Shown here piece by piece: positions 34,197 to 43,524 of a DNA stretch of 64,000 bases. Both the position numbers and the translations under genes were made by a program. Origin of the DNA: Caldalkalibacillus salinus (GTDB lineage Bacteria > Bacillota > Bacilli > Caldalkalibacillales > JCM-10596); contig NZ_JAERVL010000018.1 of the NCBI RefSeq assembly GCF_016745835.1, positions 62,001-126,000 of the forward strand, written 5' to 3'. Each line of letters opens with the position of its first letter. The first letter of the stretch is position 1. The notes beneath the pieces are model-generated. The model made no database searches. It was not told where the DNA came from and saw only the letters and a program-made list of their open reading frames with translations.

Positions 34197-36281
34197 ATGA
34201 GTACAAAAATGAAATGGCAAGTCGCGTTTGGTGCCTTGGCGATGTGCTTAGTTGTAGGCACATTCTTCATCCTTATTTCTGAGCCAGCCAAGATTTCTTC
34301 ACACAACGATATTACAGATGACTGGATTGGAGATCAAGTTGACGAGAATGAATTACCAACCGTTCAAACCGCCGAACAACTTCACCATCTCATTAAACAA
34401 TCCTATGAAAAGCAGAGACAAAACATGCAAAACGAGTCTCTTGCTGTAGAAGAAGCAGAAATGGTTGAAGTGCCCGCTGCTGGTTCGGCAGATATGGCAG
34501 GCGATGGCAGTGAACGTGCTTTTAAAGAAGAAGGTAGTCTAGACAGCGTGGAGGATTACTCAGGGACGAATGTCCAAGTTCAAGGAGTCGACGAGGCGGA
34601 TGTCATCAAAACTAACGGAGAGTATCTCTATCAAGTTCAAGGTAAGAATGTACAGGTTACACAAATCTACCCTGCTTCAGAGATGGAACTGATTGATACG
34701 CTTACTTTCGATGACCAATTTTACCCGAACCAATTGTATTTAGATCATGAACACCTTGTGGTTATAGGGGCCCACCACATCCCAATGTTGAGACCGGAAA
34801 ATATGGGTTCGATAGAAAGGGCAGATACGCCTTCAACGGCTGAGGAAGCCAAATCACACGCTTCGGAATCGCAAATGATCCCTCATCAGTCGATGACCAA
34901 AGCTTACGTGTATGCAATAGATGATCCTTCAGACATTACATTAGTACGTGAGGTCGAGATCGAAGGCGGCTATTTAACCTCCCGTAAAATTGGATCTAGT
35001 GTCTACTTACTAACCAACCAGTTTATCTCTTTCCATGACGAAAAAGGCGAGGTGATGGATGGAGAGCGTATTCCTAAACCGCTCTATTCAGACACAACCC
35101 AAGCTGACCAAGCACAAGAAGAGTACCAGCAGCTTGATTATGGGGACATCGCCTATTTTCCAGGCGGGGAATTCACGTCTTATCTCAATATCGCAGGGTT
35201 TAACCTTAATGATGACCAGCCTGTACAGCTATCCTCTTACCTCGGTGCAGGTCAGAATGTCTACGGCTCTCAGGATCACCTCTATGTTTCTATTACGCAA
35301 TATGACCCTGACCGCGACGACGATAAACGTTATACGGAGATATACCAATTTGCCTGGGAAGATAGTCAGGTGACATACAATGCAAAAGGTGAAGTCCCTG
35401 GTCACTTGCTTAACCAGTTTTCCATGGACGAACATGAAGACCACTTACGGGTTGCTGTGACCAGTGGTGATATGTGGAATGAACAAAATATCTCTAAAAA
35501 TCATCTATACGTGCTTAATCACGACCTACAAGTGGTAGGAAAGGTAGAAGATTTAGCACCGGGCGAACGTATCTACTCTGTCCGTTTTATGGGAGACCGG
35601 GGGTACATGGTCACATTTAGAACGGTTGATCCGTTATTCGTGTTAGACCTAGAAGAACCTACAGCGCCCTCCCTACTCGGAGAATTGAAGATACCAGGTT
35701 ATAGTGATTATTTGCATCCGTATGATGAAAATCACCTTATTGGCTTTGGAAAAGAAACCGAGGTCCATACGGAAAAAGGACACGATGGCTCAGAGCGAGA
35801 ATTTGCCGTTGAAACAGGGATGAAAATGTCTCTATTTGATGTAACGGATGTACACAATCCAAAAGAAAAATTTGTTGAATATATTGGAGACCGTGGCACA
35901 CACTCTGAATTACTCCATAATCACAAGGCTTTACTTTTCTCTAAAAAACGTAACTTATTAGCATTCCCTGCTCAAGTCAGAGAGATTAGTCAAAAAGATC
36001 AAGAACGTAGCCCACTTCAATCTCACGGAGCATTTACTTTCCAAGGAGCCTTGGTCTATGATATTGATCTAGACAACGGATTCCAACAACGAGGCGGCAT
36101 TACCCATCTTACTTCACAAGACAAAAACAACCCTTATTGGCATGAACAGCAAAACTTTGTCCAACGCATCATTTATGTTAACGATACGCTATATACTATT
36201 TCAAAGGGCGCGATCAAGGCGAACCAATTGGATAACTTAGATGAGTTAAACACCCTTTCTCTCCCTGAGATACAACATTAA
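34197..36281 (+). CDS. secreted beta-propeller domain protein
   Basis: A 694-residue acidic protein with an N-terminal membrane or signal segment (WQVAFGALAMCLVVGTFFILI) and a linker of about 100 residues rich in Glu. The segment NVQVQGVDEADVIKTNGEYLYQ marks the Beta_propel family (C-terminal beta propeller of COG4880). Repeated blade-like segments such as HLYVSITQYDPDRDD, RIYSVRFMGDRGYMVTF and SLFDVTDVHNPKEKF follow. The family is extracytoplasmic and of unknown function. ATG is preceded by AGGGGG. A hairpin with U run ends the transcript. Confidence 0.85.
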   Translation: MSTKMKWQVAFGALAMCLVVGTFFILISEPAKISSHNDITDDWIGDQVDENELPTVQTAEQLHHLIKQSYEKQRQNMQNESLAVEEAEMVEVPAAGSADMAGDGSERAFKEEGSLDSVEDYSGTNVQVQGVDEADVIKTNGEYLYQVQGKNVQVTQIYPASEMELIDTLTFDDQFYPNQLYLDHEHLVVIGAHHIPMLRPENMGSIERADTPSTAEEAKSHASESQMIPHQSMTKAYVYAIDDPSDITLVREVEIEGGYLTSRKIGSSVYLLTNQFISFHDEKGEVMDGERIPKPLYSDTTQADQAQEEYQQLDYGDIAYFPGGEFTSYLNIAGFNLNDDQPVQLSSYLGAGQNVYGSQDHLYVSITQYDPDRDDDKRYTEIYQFAWEDSQVTYNAKGEVPGHLLNQFSMDEHEDHLRVAVTSGDMWNEQNISKNHLYVLNHDLQVVGKVEDLAPGERIYSVRFMGDRGYMVTFRTVDPLFVLDLEEPTAPSLLGELKIPGYSDYLHPYDENHLIGFGKETEVHTEKGHDGSEREFAVETGMKMSLFDVTDVHNPKEKFVEYIGDRGTHSELLHNHKALLFSKKRNLLAFPAQVREISQKDQERSPLQSHGAFTFQGALVYDIDLDNGFQQRGGITHLTSQDKNNPYWHEQQNFVQRIIYVNDTLYTISKGAIKANQLDNLDELNTLSLPEIQH

Positions 36282-36369
36282 ACTTAACGCTTCCCTATTG
36301 TGAATCGCTAGAAGGTAGCTAAGGACATAAAGGACATACTTGAAAAGTAAGCATCATCATATAATTGTA

Positions 36370-36406
36370 AAAGACACGCGTAACGAAGCAGCGTGTCTTT
36401 ATTTTT
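36370..36406 (+). terminator. intrinsic terminator after beta-propeller gene
   Basis: Perfect 10-bp stem AAAGACACGC / GCGTGTCTTT with an 11-nt loop, followed by ATTTTTT. Confidence 0.85.
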
Positions 36407-36436
36407 TCCTTATACGATTGCTATGTTCACCTGTGT

Positions 36437-37243
36437 TTATGCACCTTTACCTACATCATGACTAAGAGAACCTCGGAGGACTGTCACCGCTTGCCCTTGA
36501 AGTTGAACCCGATCATCCTGCAATTGTAATTTTAAGATTCCTCCTCGTGGTGACGCTTGAAAGGCATCAAACTCATGTTGGTTCAATTTCTGTTGCCAGT
36601 ACAGGGCCAGTGCACAATGCGCCGAACCAGTCACGGGATCTTCGGGAACGCCTAATCCTGGACAAAAAACACGGGACACAATATCAAACGGGCCATCGTC
36701 AGCCTGACTTGTGACAATGACACCATGGTCTACTAACTCTGCCAGCATGCCCATGTCCGGACTCAGTTGACGGACCTGTGCTTCAGACGCCAATTCTACT
36801 ACGTAATCAAAATCACTTTTGACCACACGAACGGGGTCCACACCTATTGCTTCAGTGACTTGTGGAGGAACAGGGCCTTCTTCATGACCGACCACAGGGA
36901 AATTTAACGTGATCCATCCGTTTGACCGTTCAGCCGTTAGCGGTCCGCTGTTCGTGTGAAAGAGGATCTCATCATCTCCCTGGACTAAATCCTCTTCCCA
37001 TAAAGCGTGTGCCGATGCTAACGTCGCATGCCCACATAGATCTACCTCAGTCGTGGGGGTAAACCAACGTAAACGATACACGCCCTCACCTTCTTCTAGT
37101 AGAAAAGCGGTCTCTGATAAATTCATCTCCGCAGCAAGGCTTTGCATCCAATCGTCTGTTTGTGCTTCATTCAGGATACAGACCGCCGCAGGGTTTCCTC
37201 CGAAAGGTTTATCCGTAAAGGCATCTACTTGTAGTAATCTCAT
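36437..37243 (-). CDS. PhzF family isomerase
   Basis: A 268-residue protein of the PhzF/DapF-like fold. The opening VDAFTDKPFGGNPAAVCIL, the catalytic Glu in MNLSETAFLL, CGHATLASAHAL, and the late DPVTGSAHCALALYW motif are all diagnostic. PhzF homologs catalyse proton shifts on small hydroxy or amino acids; outside phenazine producers the substrate is unknown, and no phenazine genes are nearby. GGAGATGAG precedes the ATG. It is divergent from the YitT-type gene. Confidence 0.9.
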   Translation of the reverse strand: MRLLQVDAFTDKPFGGNPAAVCILNEAQTDDWMQSLAAEMNLSETAFLLEEGEGVYRLRWFTPTTEVDLCGHATLASAHALWEEDLVQGDDEILFHTNSGPLTAERSNGWITLNFPVVGHEEGPVPPQVTEAIGVDPVRVVKSDFDYVVELASEAQVRQLSPDMGMLAELVDHGVIVTSQADDGPFDIVSRVFCPGLGVPEDPVTGSAHCALALYWQQKLNQHEFDAFQASPRGGILKLQLQDDRVQLQGQAVTVLRGSLSHDVGKGA

Positions 37244-37386
37244 TTATTCTCATCTCCTCTCCATCAGAATCTATACTCAATCCTAACATATACAAGTATT
37301 GAACACTTCAAGGGGCCACTTGGTGACATCAATTTTTCATGATAAAATAATATGTCTTGATAATCTATAGATAAGTAGGTGACTCC

Positions 37387-38007
37387 ATGGTTAAAAACAA
37401 ACGAACAGCTATAATCCGCGCCGTATGTTACCTCACAGGACTTTTGATTTTGGCGCTTGGCATTACTTTTGTCATAAAATCTGGTCTCGGTGCCGGTGCT
37501 TGGGATGCGCTCCATGTAGGACTTTCGGAAACATTTGGTCCTACGGTAGGCACTTTTGTTGTGATAGTAGGGCTCATTCTTATTGTCACAAATGCGCTAA
37601 TACTATGGCATAAACCGCAAATACTCCCGATTATAACCATTTTCATATTGGGCGCATTCATAGACTTCTGGAATCTGTGGGTGTTCGGTCCTTTTATGCC
37701 TGAGCCTTTATTTTATAGGGCTATCGTATTCGCCGGGGGCATGTTAGGCATGGCCGTCGGGATTGCGATCTATTTACAAGCACAATTTGCACTGATCCCT
37801 ATTGACGGTTTTATGCTGGCCATTAAAGCCCGTTTTAATGTTAGTTTAAGAATGGGCAAAACAATAGCAGAAATGGTGGCACTGATTTTAGCTTTTATTT
37901 TTTCAGGTCCAATCGGTGTGGGAACATTTATTATTACGTTCTTTATCGGCTTTTTCATCCAGTTCTTCCACCAGCGCATACAAGGGCTATTGCGCCCACT
38001 CTTGTAA
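37387..38007 (+). CDS. YczE/YyaS/YitT family membrane protein
   Basis: A 206-residue protein with five to six membrane helices. The segment KSGLGAGAWDALHVGLSETFG and the later IPIDGFMLAIKARFNVSLRMGKTIAE are characteristic of the YczE/YyaS/YitT group of conserved membrane proteins with unknown transport function. AGGTGAC precedes the ATG. Its last 21 bp overlap the 3-prime end of the convergent MFS gene. Confidence 0.85.
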   Translation: MVKNKRTAIIRAVCYLTGLLILALGITFVIKSGLGAGAWDALHVGLSETFGPTVGTFVVIVGLILIVTNALILWHKPQILPIITIFILGAFIDFWNLWVFGPFMPEPLFYRAIVFAGGMLGMAVGIAIYLQAQFALIPIDGFMLAIKARFNVSLRMGKTIAEMVALILAFIFSGPIGVGTFIITFFIGFFIQFFHQRIQGLLRPLL

Positions 38008-39228
38008 CTGGCTATCGCTCGGTAGCAGATAGGCCAAGATGCCGACCAATGGTAAAAACGCAGACGCTATAATGATATGGGTTAATCCAAATATATCAAT
38101 GAGACCACCTAACGCGAGTGACCCGATGGCGCCCATACCAAAAGCCAACCCGATGGTGAGACCCGACGCCATACCCACCTTTCCTGGTAAAAGCTCTTGG
38201 GCATAGACCACCGTCACCGAAAAGCTAGATAAGATAATAAAGCCGTTGATGAGATACACGAGGTACCCTAGTTGATGTGGCACAAATGGTAAAGCAAGGG
38301 CAAAGGGAACAGAACCGAGCATGGAAAAAAGAATGACTTTCTTTTTCCCAAATCGATCCGCTAACGGACCTCCAACGAAGGTGCCGACCGCTCCAGCTGC
38401 TAGAAATAAAAATATATAGATTTGTGCTTCACTAATGCTGATCCCGTACGTTTGGATAAGATAAAAAGGATAGTAATTGGTTACACCAGCATGATACCAA
38501 GAACGTGCGAAAATAAATAACAACAAGATAAACATCGCCATACGTACAGCCTTGTAACGTTCAGGTGGCCATTTTGCTGGTTGTTTATGCTCTGTCTTGT
38601 TCGCTTTTGCCATGCTCCTAGCCTGTAATTGACCCTTAGACCAAGCAGCAATGAAAAGTAAAACGACAAAAGCAACCGCGGCGAGGACGGTAAACCAAAT
38701 GGCACCAAATTGACCAAGAGGAACAAAAATGAGGGCTGTCATGATCGGTGCTAAGGATTGTCCTCCATTTCCCCCAACTTGGAAGATAGACTGAGCCAAT
38801 CCCCTTTTTTGCCCCGCTGCTAAATAGACGACTCGTGAACCCTCAGGGTGAAAAACGGCTGAACCTAGTCCTACAAATATGACAGCACCTAGTACTAAGG
38901 CAAAATTTGAAGCTAAGGCAAGCCCCAGCATGCCCAGGAACGTACACACCATTCCTAGCGGTAATATGTACGGTGAAGGTCGTTTATCCGTATAGTAACC
39001 GACGACAGGTTGCATCACAGACCCCGTCATGTTCAGGGCAAACCCAATCATACCCAATTGAAAGAATGTAAGCCCCATTGATTCTTGTAGTATTGGAAAT
39101 ATAGCAGGTATGACAGCCTGCACGGAATCGTTTAGCAAATGGACAAAGCTAATGGCAAACAGAACCTTGTAAACGGTACTGTTATCCACCTGTGGTCGCG
39201 TCTGTTCTGTGGTCACTTGTGTTTGCAT
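37987..39228 (-). CDS. MFS transporter, fosmidomycin-resistance (Fsr) type
   Basis: A 413-residue transporter with twelve membrane helices. Key segments are SFVHLLNDSVQAVIPAIFPIL, GYYTDKRPSPYILPLG (MFS loop signature), AVFHPEGSRVVYLAAGQKRGLAQSIFQVGGNGG (the Fsr-family hallmark HPE and GGNxG motif) and GGPLADRFGKKKVIL in the second half. Fsr homologs export fosmidomycin or other toxic compounds; the native substrate is unknown. The frame extends to 39285, but AGGAGGGG fits the ATG at 39228. Its 3-prime end overlaps the convergent YitT-type gene by 21 bp. Confidence 0.88.
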   Translation of the reverse strand: MQTQVTTEQTRPQVDNSTVYKVLFAISFVHLLNDSVQAVIPAIFPILQESMGLTFFQLGMIGFALNMTGSVMQPVVGYYTDKRPSPYILPLGMVCTFLGMLGLALASNFALVLGAVIFVGLGSAVFHPEGSRVVYLAAGQKRGLAQSIFQVGGNGGQSLAPIMTALIFVPLGQFGAIWFTVLAAVAFVVLLFIAAWSKGQLQARSMAKANKTEHKQPAKWPPERYKAVRMAMFILLLFIFARSWYHAGVTNYYPFYLIQTYGISISEAQIYIFLFLAAGAVGTFVGGPLADRFGKKKVILFSMLGSVPFALALPFVPHQLGYLVYLINGFIILSSFSVTVVYAQELLPGKVGMASGLTIGLAFGMGAIGSLALGGLIDIFGLTHIIIASAFLPLVGILAYLLPSDSQLQEWAQ

Positions 39229-39332
39229 GATACCCCTCCTGTCACCCACCCTATGCTTAGAGCAACTCATCATGATAGTACTCATAACTACTAAACAATT
39301 TCGACATTAGTCAGAGATTTCCTACACAGTAT

Positions 39333-39361
39333 ACAAAAAAGCTTGGGCGGCGGCCCAAGCT
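39333..39361 (-). terminator. intrinsic terminator after LVIVD-repeat gene
   Basis: Stem AGCTTGGGC / GCCCAAGCT, followed on the minus strand by a U run (39334-39340), 31 bp past the stop codon. It also closes the region upstream of the Fsr-type gene. Confidence 0.85.
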
Positions 39362-39392
39362 ACGTTTTCCTTTGTCTTTTCTATCAAGCTTG

Positions 39393-40814
39393 TTATTTGG
39401 TCATCGCAACATCATGTCGACTTGACGAGGATTGGCCGGCATTGTTGAGAAGTACTTTCAATCCATCATTCATATCGGAAGCGAGAATATACTGTCGGTC
39501 GACAAAGACGCCCCATACAAGAGCCGGATCTGATACATAGGATCCCACTTCCACTGGATTAGATGGGTCCGTGATATCCACCATACGGACACCATCGGTA
39601 TAATGGGAGAGATATAGCGTGTTACCTCTTACTTTAGGATCATGAACAGTAAATGTCCCTGGTTCACGTTCACCCGCTTCTATTTGAATCATGCTGTTCA
39701 TCGTCCTAAAATCACCGATCAGTTTTGGATTACTTTTATCTTTGATGTCAAAGATGCGTGTATAACCCCATCCACGCTCAAATTGCTCATCGTGTGGATC
39801 TGGATTAAATACTTCTCTCGTTTCAATAAGTACTGTTCCACCCTTGGCCAGTGCGGCCGAATGTGCTGCACCCTGAACGTGACGTTCAAACTGAGTATGC
39901 CCTACAACCTCAGGCGATTCCGGCTCACTAATGTCCATGATCACAGTTCCTAAATCCCAAAACGAGATATAAGCATACTGACCCGTTTGATCTGTAATGA
40001 CACTGTGCGCAAAGGCGTATCGCTGTGCCCCTTCTTCATCTGTATACGTGTAACCATCATAGTCTTCTGCAGTCAGGATCTCTCTCGGGTCCCAGTTGTA
40101 AACCATTTCTGGTTCACTTGGGTTTGTGACGTCTACAATGGCAAAATCGTGAAACTCAGCGTCTGTATAATAATCAGCGTAAATGTTAGCAGCCAAGACG
40201 AGGACACGATTCCCTTGCTGGGTAAGGTACAGCTCATGCGTACCGGTACGAACCTCTTCAGGGAGTTCCCAAAAACCTAGTTGTTCTGGTTCTTCGGGGT
40301 TACTCACGTCATACAGAAGCACCCCTCCCGATTTCGTTTGATCCTGACGGTATTTTTGTACACTTACCGCTGCCAGATCACCTTTAAAATGAGGCGTATT
40401 CACGCTCTTAACAATAACCTTTTCTTGCCATGTTCCGGGTAAATCGTTCGCAAACACGGACACTTCTTGTGGGTCCTCTGGATGAGACAAATCAAAGACA
40501 CGGACACCCTCATTGGAGTGAGAGCCCACGTGCGTCCCTAAGTAGGCGTAGCCTTTATGAGCGAATACATCAGCTGTAGTGACGCTCACACCTTTGTGCT
40601 CTTCCGGGTATACAGAAGCTACTTCCTTTAAGTTGTTGACGTTCTTATCTCCTTCAATTAATGGGACCCCACCGAACTGTTCAGGTGCCGTTTCTACCGC
40701 TTCCCATTTACCGCTCTCGATCCCAAGCCCACACGCTTGAGCAACGGGTGCGCTGAGAAGCATCAACGCAGCAACCATGGCCATGCACACTTTTCTCATG
40801 TTCTTATGTGGCAA
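39393..40814 (-). CDS. secreted LVIVD-repeat beta-propeller protein
   Basis: A 473-residue exported protein with a signal peptide ending near residue 28 (LLSAPVAQA-CG). At least six LVIVD-type repeats are visible: VRVFDLSHPEDP, VLLYDVSNPEEP, FAIVDVTNPSEP, TVIMDISEPESP, TRIFDIKDKSNP and VRMVDITDPSNP, consistent with a beta-propeller. The family is extracytoplasmic with no settled function. The start is TTG at 40814 with GGGGGTG upstream; an ATG four codons later is an alternative. Confidence 0.85.
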   Translation of the reverse strand: MPHKNMRKVCMAMVAALMLLSAPVAQACGLGIESGKWEAVETAPEQFGGVPLIEGDKNVNNLKEVASVYPEEHKGVSVTTADVFAHKGYAYLGTHVGSHSNEGVRVFDLSHPEDPQEVSVFANDLPGTWQEKVIVKSVNTPHFKGDLAAVSVQKYRQDQTKSGGVLLYDVSNPEEPEQLGFWELPEEVRTGTHELYLTQQGNRVLVLAANIYADYYTDAEFHDFAIVDVTNPSEPEMVYNWDPREILTAEDYDGYTYTDEEGAQRYAFAHSVITDQTGQYAYISFWDLGTVIMDISEPESPEVVGHTQFERHVQGAAHSAALAKGGTVLIETREVFNPDPHDEQFERGWGYTRIFDIKDKSNPKLIGDFRTMNSMIQIEAGEREPGTFTVHDPKVRGNTLYLSHYTDGVRMVDITDPSNPVEVGSYVSDPALVWGVFVDRQYILASDMNDGLKVLLNNAGQSSSSRHDVAMTK

Positions 40815-40949
40815 TCCAACACCCCCATCAGAATATTTTAAATTTACAAATAAATTATATTAAAAAAACCCTCTTTAGACCTAAGAAAAGTGACGACTAA
40901 TATTTAACTAATTATGTCATTTATTGTTATATAAGGATGTTGAAAGGTG

Positions 40950-40982
40950 AAAAAACACCCCCTACCGCTATAGGTAAGGGGA
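40950..40982 (-). terminator. probable terminator downstream of the amidase gene
   Basis: On the minus strand CCCCTTACC-6 nt-GGTAGGGGG (one mismatch) is followed by TGTTTTTT, about 120 bp past the amidase stop codon. Confidence 0.6.
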
Positions 40983-41104
40983 GAGCAAAATGTCGAAACA
41001 TTTAAGTGTATCAATCTATTCTTTTAAAACACATATTGTAAGTTGATAAGTTGACTGATGGTCTTGTATTTTATCTATACTTATTGTTTTCGTCTCGTTT
41101 ATAG

Positions 41105-42709
41105 TTATTGTTCAACTAACCTCACTGCGTCAGCGATAATATAGCCTGATCCATTCGTCCACCTTGAAACACCAACGACCCAATCATCGCCACCGTTAAT
41201 ATCGAATGTCCCTAAGTAGTTCCATTTACCCCCATTGTAACGCTGGTCTACGTGAACCACTTGATTTCCACTCGCTGTGCTAATGACATAAGGTGTATTG
41301 TTATTGTAGCCGCTATTGGCTGGCCACCACGCGTAAACAGCATAATTCCCTCTAGACGGGACATCGAACTTATACCAAGCAGCATCACTTGTCTCGAGTG
41401 GTGTTGTAAAACGATAATTATCGCCATACTTTTGTGAACTCCAGCTACTACCGTCCCAGTTGCTGCTGGCTAAAAAGCGTCCGGACGTACTATTATCTAC
41501 GATCATATCAGAGCCGCCACCGCCAGTTGAACCTGTCACTAGGGACATATAATAATTCCAATCCCAATGTGGCCCAGGATCCGTATGAGTGGCACCCGGG
41601 ACCTCATTATGTCCAATAATGCGTGAACGCGTCTTTGGAATATTATGTCGCTCGCAAATCCAACGGGTAAGGTCTGCAGATGATCTATACATCACATCCG
41701 TATACCAGCTAGGATCATCAACGTAGCCCTCATGTTCGAGGCCTATACTGTGTTTATTGTATTCCCAGTTTCCGGCATGCCATCCTATATCCTTATGATG
41801 AACCATCTGTGTCACTTCGCCATCACTAGAACGTAGTACATAATGCGCACTAACGTTAGAGCTAGAGTTCTGGAACCATGAAATTGCTCCTGCGTATGAA
41901 CCTTGGGTGGTATGAACAATGACGTAATCAATTGTATTGCCGTCACTCTCACGGTTAGCTGACGTATAGTTGCTGCTATGTGCGGCTACCCAGCGTGCAC
42001 CGGGATATTCAGCGGAACTCATCGCGCTCATATCGTCAAGTTCAGCGTAGTGGCCACGATGAGGCTCCACTGATGTCGCTTCTAAGTATATATCCTTATC
42101 ATCAACGACAGCATATACACCATCATTAATGAACTGATACACGTCGTCCGCGTATATCTTTCTCGCCAACTCACTTTCCAAACCACTGTATTCGGCTACA
42201 GTCGTATACCAGTCAGCTAGCGTTGTCGGTGTTGCCTCATTCAGTTCCTGTGCAAAGTGCTGCAGAACTGCCGCCGCACCACGTATGTTATGCTTTCTGT
42301 TTGATTTAATCACATCCTCAGACTGTTTTAGTAAATCAGCCGCTAGGACGAGAGATTGATTATGAGGATTATCAGCGAGGTGCATCAACCCATAACCGTT
42401 TAGTTGACTAGCCCCCTCATGTTGATTCCATCTCGACTCTGCGTAGCCAATCGCGAGTAGAATGTCCATTGGCACGTCAAACTCTTTCGCAGCTTGCTCA
42501 AAAAACTGGTATAACTCGCCTGTTTGAAGTTGCTTATCGCCATTCGTGATCGGAACGTTCGCTTGTGACGGGACAACATCACTCGCTGGTGGTGTTTCTG
42601 ACGCTGGCCCTCCGTTTGCCCCAACCGCTGGTGAAATGACAAGCAACAGAAGTAAGGTCCAAATCATCGCTCTTGTACCCTTACTACGCAAAAAATGATT
42701 CAAATGCAA
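41105..42709 (-). CDS. secreted N-acetylmuramoyl-L-alanine amidase with lysozyme-like and golvesin-like domains
   Basis: A 534-residue exported cell-wall hydrolase. The signal peptide covers about residues 1-31. Residues 65-180 resemble a lysozyme/transglycosylase-like domain (DILLAIGYAESRWNQHEGAS with a candidate catalytic Glu, then GYGLMHL). Residues 240-390 are an Amidase_2 zinc domain with the first His in VIVHTTQG and later ligands in HNEVPGATHTDPGPHWDW; it cuts the MurNAc-Ala bond. After a Gly/Ser linker, residues 400-534 match golvesin/Xly carbohydrate-binding modules (WYKFDVPSRGNYAVYAWW). GAGGAGG precedes the ATG. A hairpin leader lies directly upstream. Confidence 0.9.
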   Translation of the reverse strand: MHLNHFLRSKGTRAMIWTLLLLLVISPAVGANGGPASETPPASDVVPSQANVPITNGDKQLQTGELYQFFEQAAKEFDVPMDILLAIGYAESRWNQHEGASQLNGYGLMHLADNPHNQSLVLAADLLKQSEDVIKSNRKHNIRGAAAVLQHFAQELNEATPTTLADWYTTVAEYSGLESELARKIYADDVYQFINDGVYAVVDDKDIYLEATSVEPHRGHYAELDDMSAMSSAEYPGARWVAAHSSNYTSANRESDGNTIDYVIVHTTQGSYAGAISWFQNSSSNVSAHYVLRSSDGEVTQMVHHKDIGWHAGNWEYNKHSIGLEHEGYVDDPSWYTDVMYRSSADLTRWICERHNIPKTRSRIIGHNEVPGATHTDPGPHWDWNYYMSLVTGSTGGGGSDMIVDNSTSGRFLASSNWDGSSWSSQKYGDNYRFTTPLETSDAAWYKFDVPSRGNYAVYAWWPANSGYNNNTPYVISTASGNQVVHVDQRYNGGKWNYLGTFDINGGDDWVVGVSRWTNGSGYIIADAVRLVEQ

Positions 42710-42726
42710 AACCTCCTCAAAATTTT

Positions 42727-42773
42727 GAATAGGTCACCTCATCCACAAGGTGGCCCTACTCCTTTACCTATTC
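42727..42773 (-). promoter_or_regulatory. two-tier hairpin in the amidase 5-prime leader
   Basis: On the minus strand GAATAGGT (8 bp) pairs with ACCTATTC, enclosing a second CACCT / AGGTG hairpin. The structure ends about 11 bases before the ribosome site of the amidase. Its position suggests control of mRNA stability or translation. It does not match a riboswitch class I can name with confidence. Confidence 0.45.
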
Positions 42774-42997
42774 GGTAATACGCATGTTATGAACGATGCA
42801 AAACCTTAACTAAAATAGCATGAAAATTCAAGGTGATTTTGTAATATTGTGTCGTTTTTTAGCAAAAAGTCGTATTTACTGTGTAAGAGGAAACGAAGGT
42901 ATCATTAGCGAATATGATGTATAAAACACTATGCACGATTGATGATCAAGTTCTGGTAAATGATACTATTAAAGGAAATAGACAAGGAGGTTTATAG

Positions 42998-43447
42998 ATG
43001 AACGGGCGAAAACAAAGCGATGACAAACTTGGTCATGAAACGAAGGGCAAACCCCATTTTGAGAACAGTAAGATGGTGCAGGATCGGGCACAAACACTCA
43101 TGGATGCTGCATTTGCACAAGCACAGGAAAAGGGAGATTTTGATGATCTGCCTCATAAAGGGAAAAAGCTAGACCTATCTAGCGGAGACGCACTGTCCAA
43201 CGTGCTCAAAAATGCAAATTATGTCCCAGGATGGGTCGATTTACAGCAACGCATTCGTGATGAGATACGTGAAGTGGTTCATACCCTAGACCAACAAGAT
43301 GAGAACCATATCAACCATATCGATAGTCGGATTGAAGAGATCAATGAATTAATTGCCAAGTATAATCGCGAAGTCCCCAACCCTCTTTTACAGAAATCAA
43401 AAATTTATCGAGATCGCATTCAACAACAGTTACAAAAATGGGAATAG
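42998..43447 (+). CDS. DUF1992 (DnaJ-C28-like) protein
   Basis: A 149-residue basic-acidic soluble protein. The segment DAAFAQAQEKGDFDDLPHKGKKLDLSSGD followed by NVLKNANYVPGWVDLQQRIRDEI is the conserved DUF1992 domain, shared with the DnaJ homolog subfamily C28 of eukaryotes, although no J-domain is present. The C-terminal part is helical (IEEINELIAKYNREVPNPLLQK). Function is unknown. CAAGGAGG precedes the ATG. It is divergent from the amidase gene. Confidence 0.88.
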   Translation: MNGRKQSDDKLGHETKGKPHFENSKMVQDRAQTLMDAAFAQAQEKGDFDDLPHKGKKLDLSSGDALSNVLKNANYVPGWVDLQQRIRDEIREVVHTLDQQDENHINHIDSRIEEINELIAKYNREVPNPLLQKSKIYRDRIQQQLQKWE

Positions 43448-43524
43448 TGAAAGCCGAGTGGCTAATATAACCGCTCGGCTTAGTGATGAAGGGCTGATCA
43501 TTCATTTTTGTTCTTCACATACCT

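Noticed and set aside
42710-42900. Firm call of a c-di-AMP (ydaO) riboswitch upstream of the amidase
   Set aside because: Only short words resemble the class, and their order differs from the consensus as I remember it; kept as a finding, not as a feature call.
43452-43480. Terminator between the DUF1992 gene and the BsuPI-like lipoprotein gene
   Set aside because: A stem (AGCCGAG..CTCGGCT) exists, but neither strand has a U run after it, so intrinsic termination is not supported.
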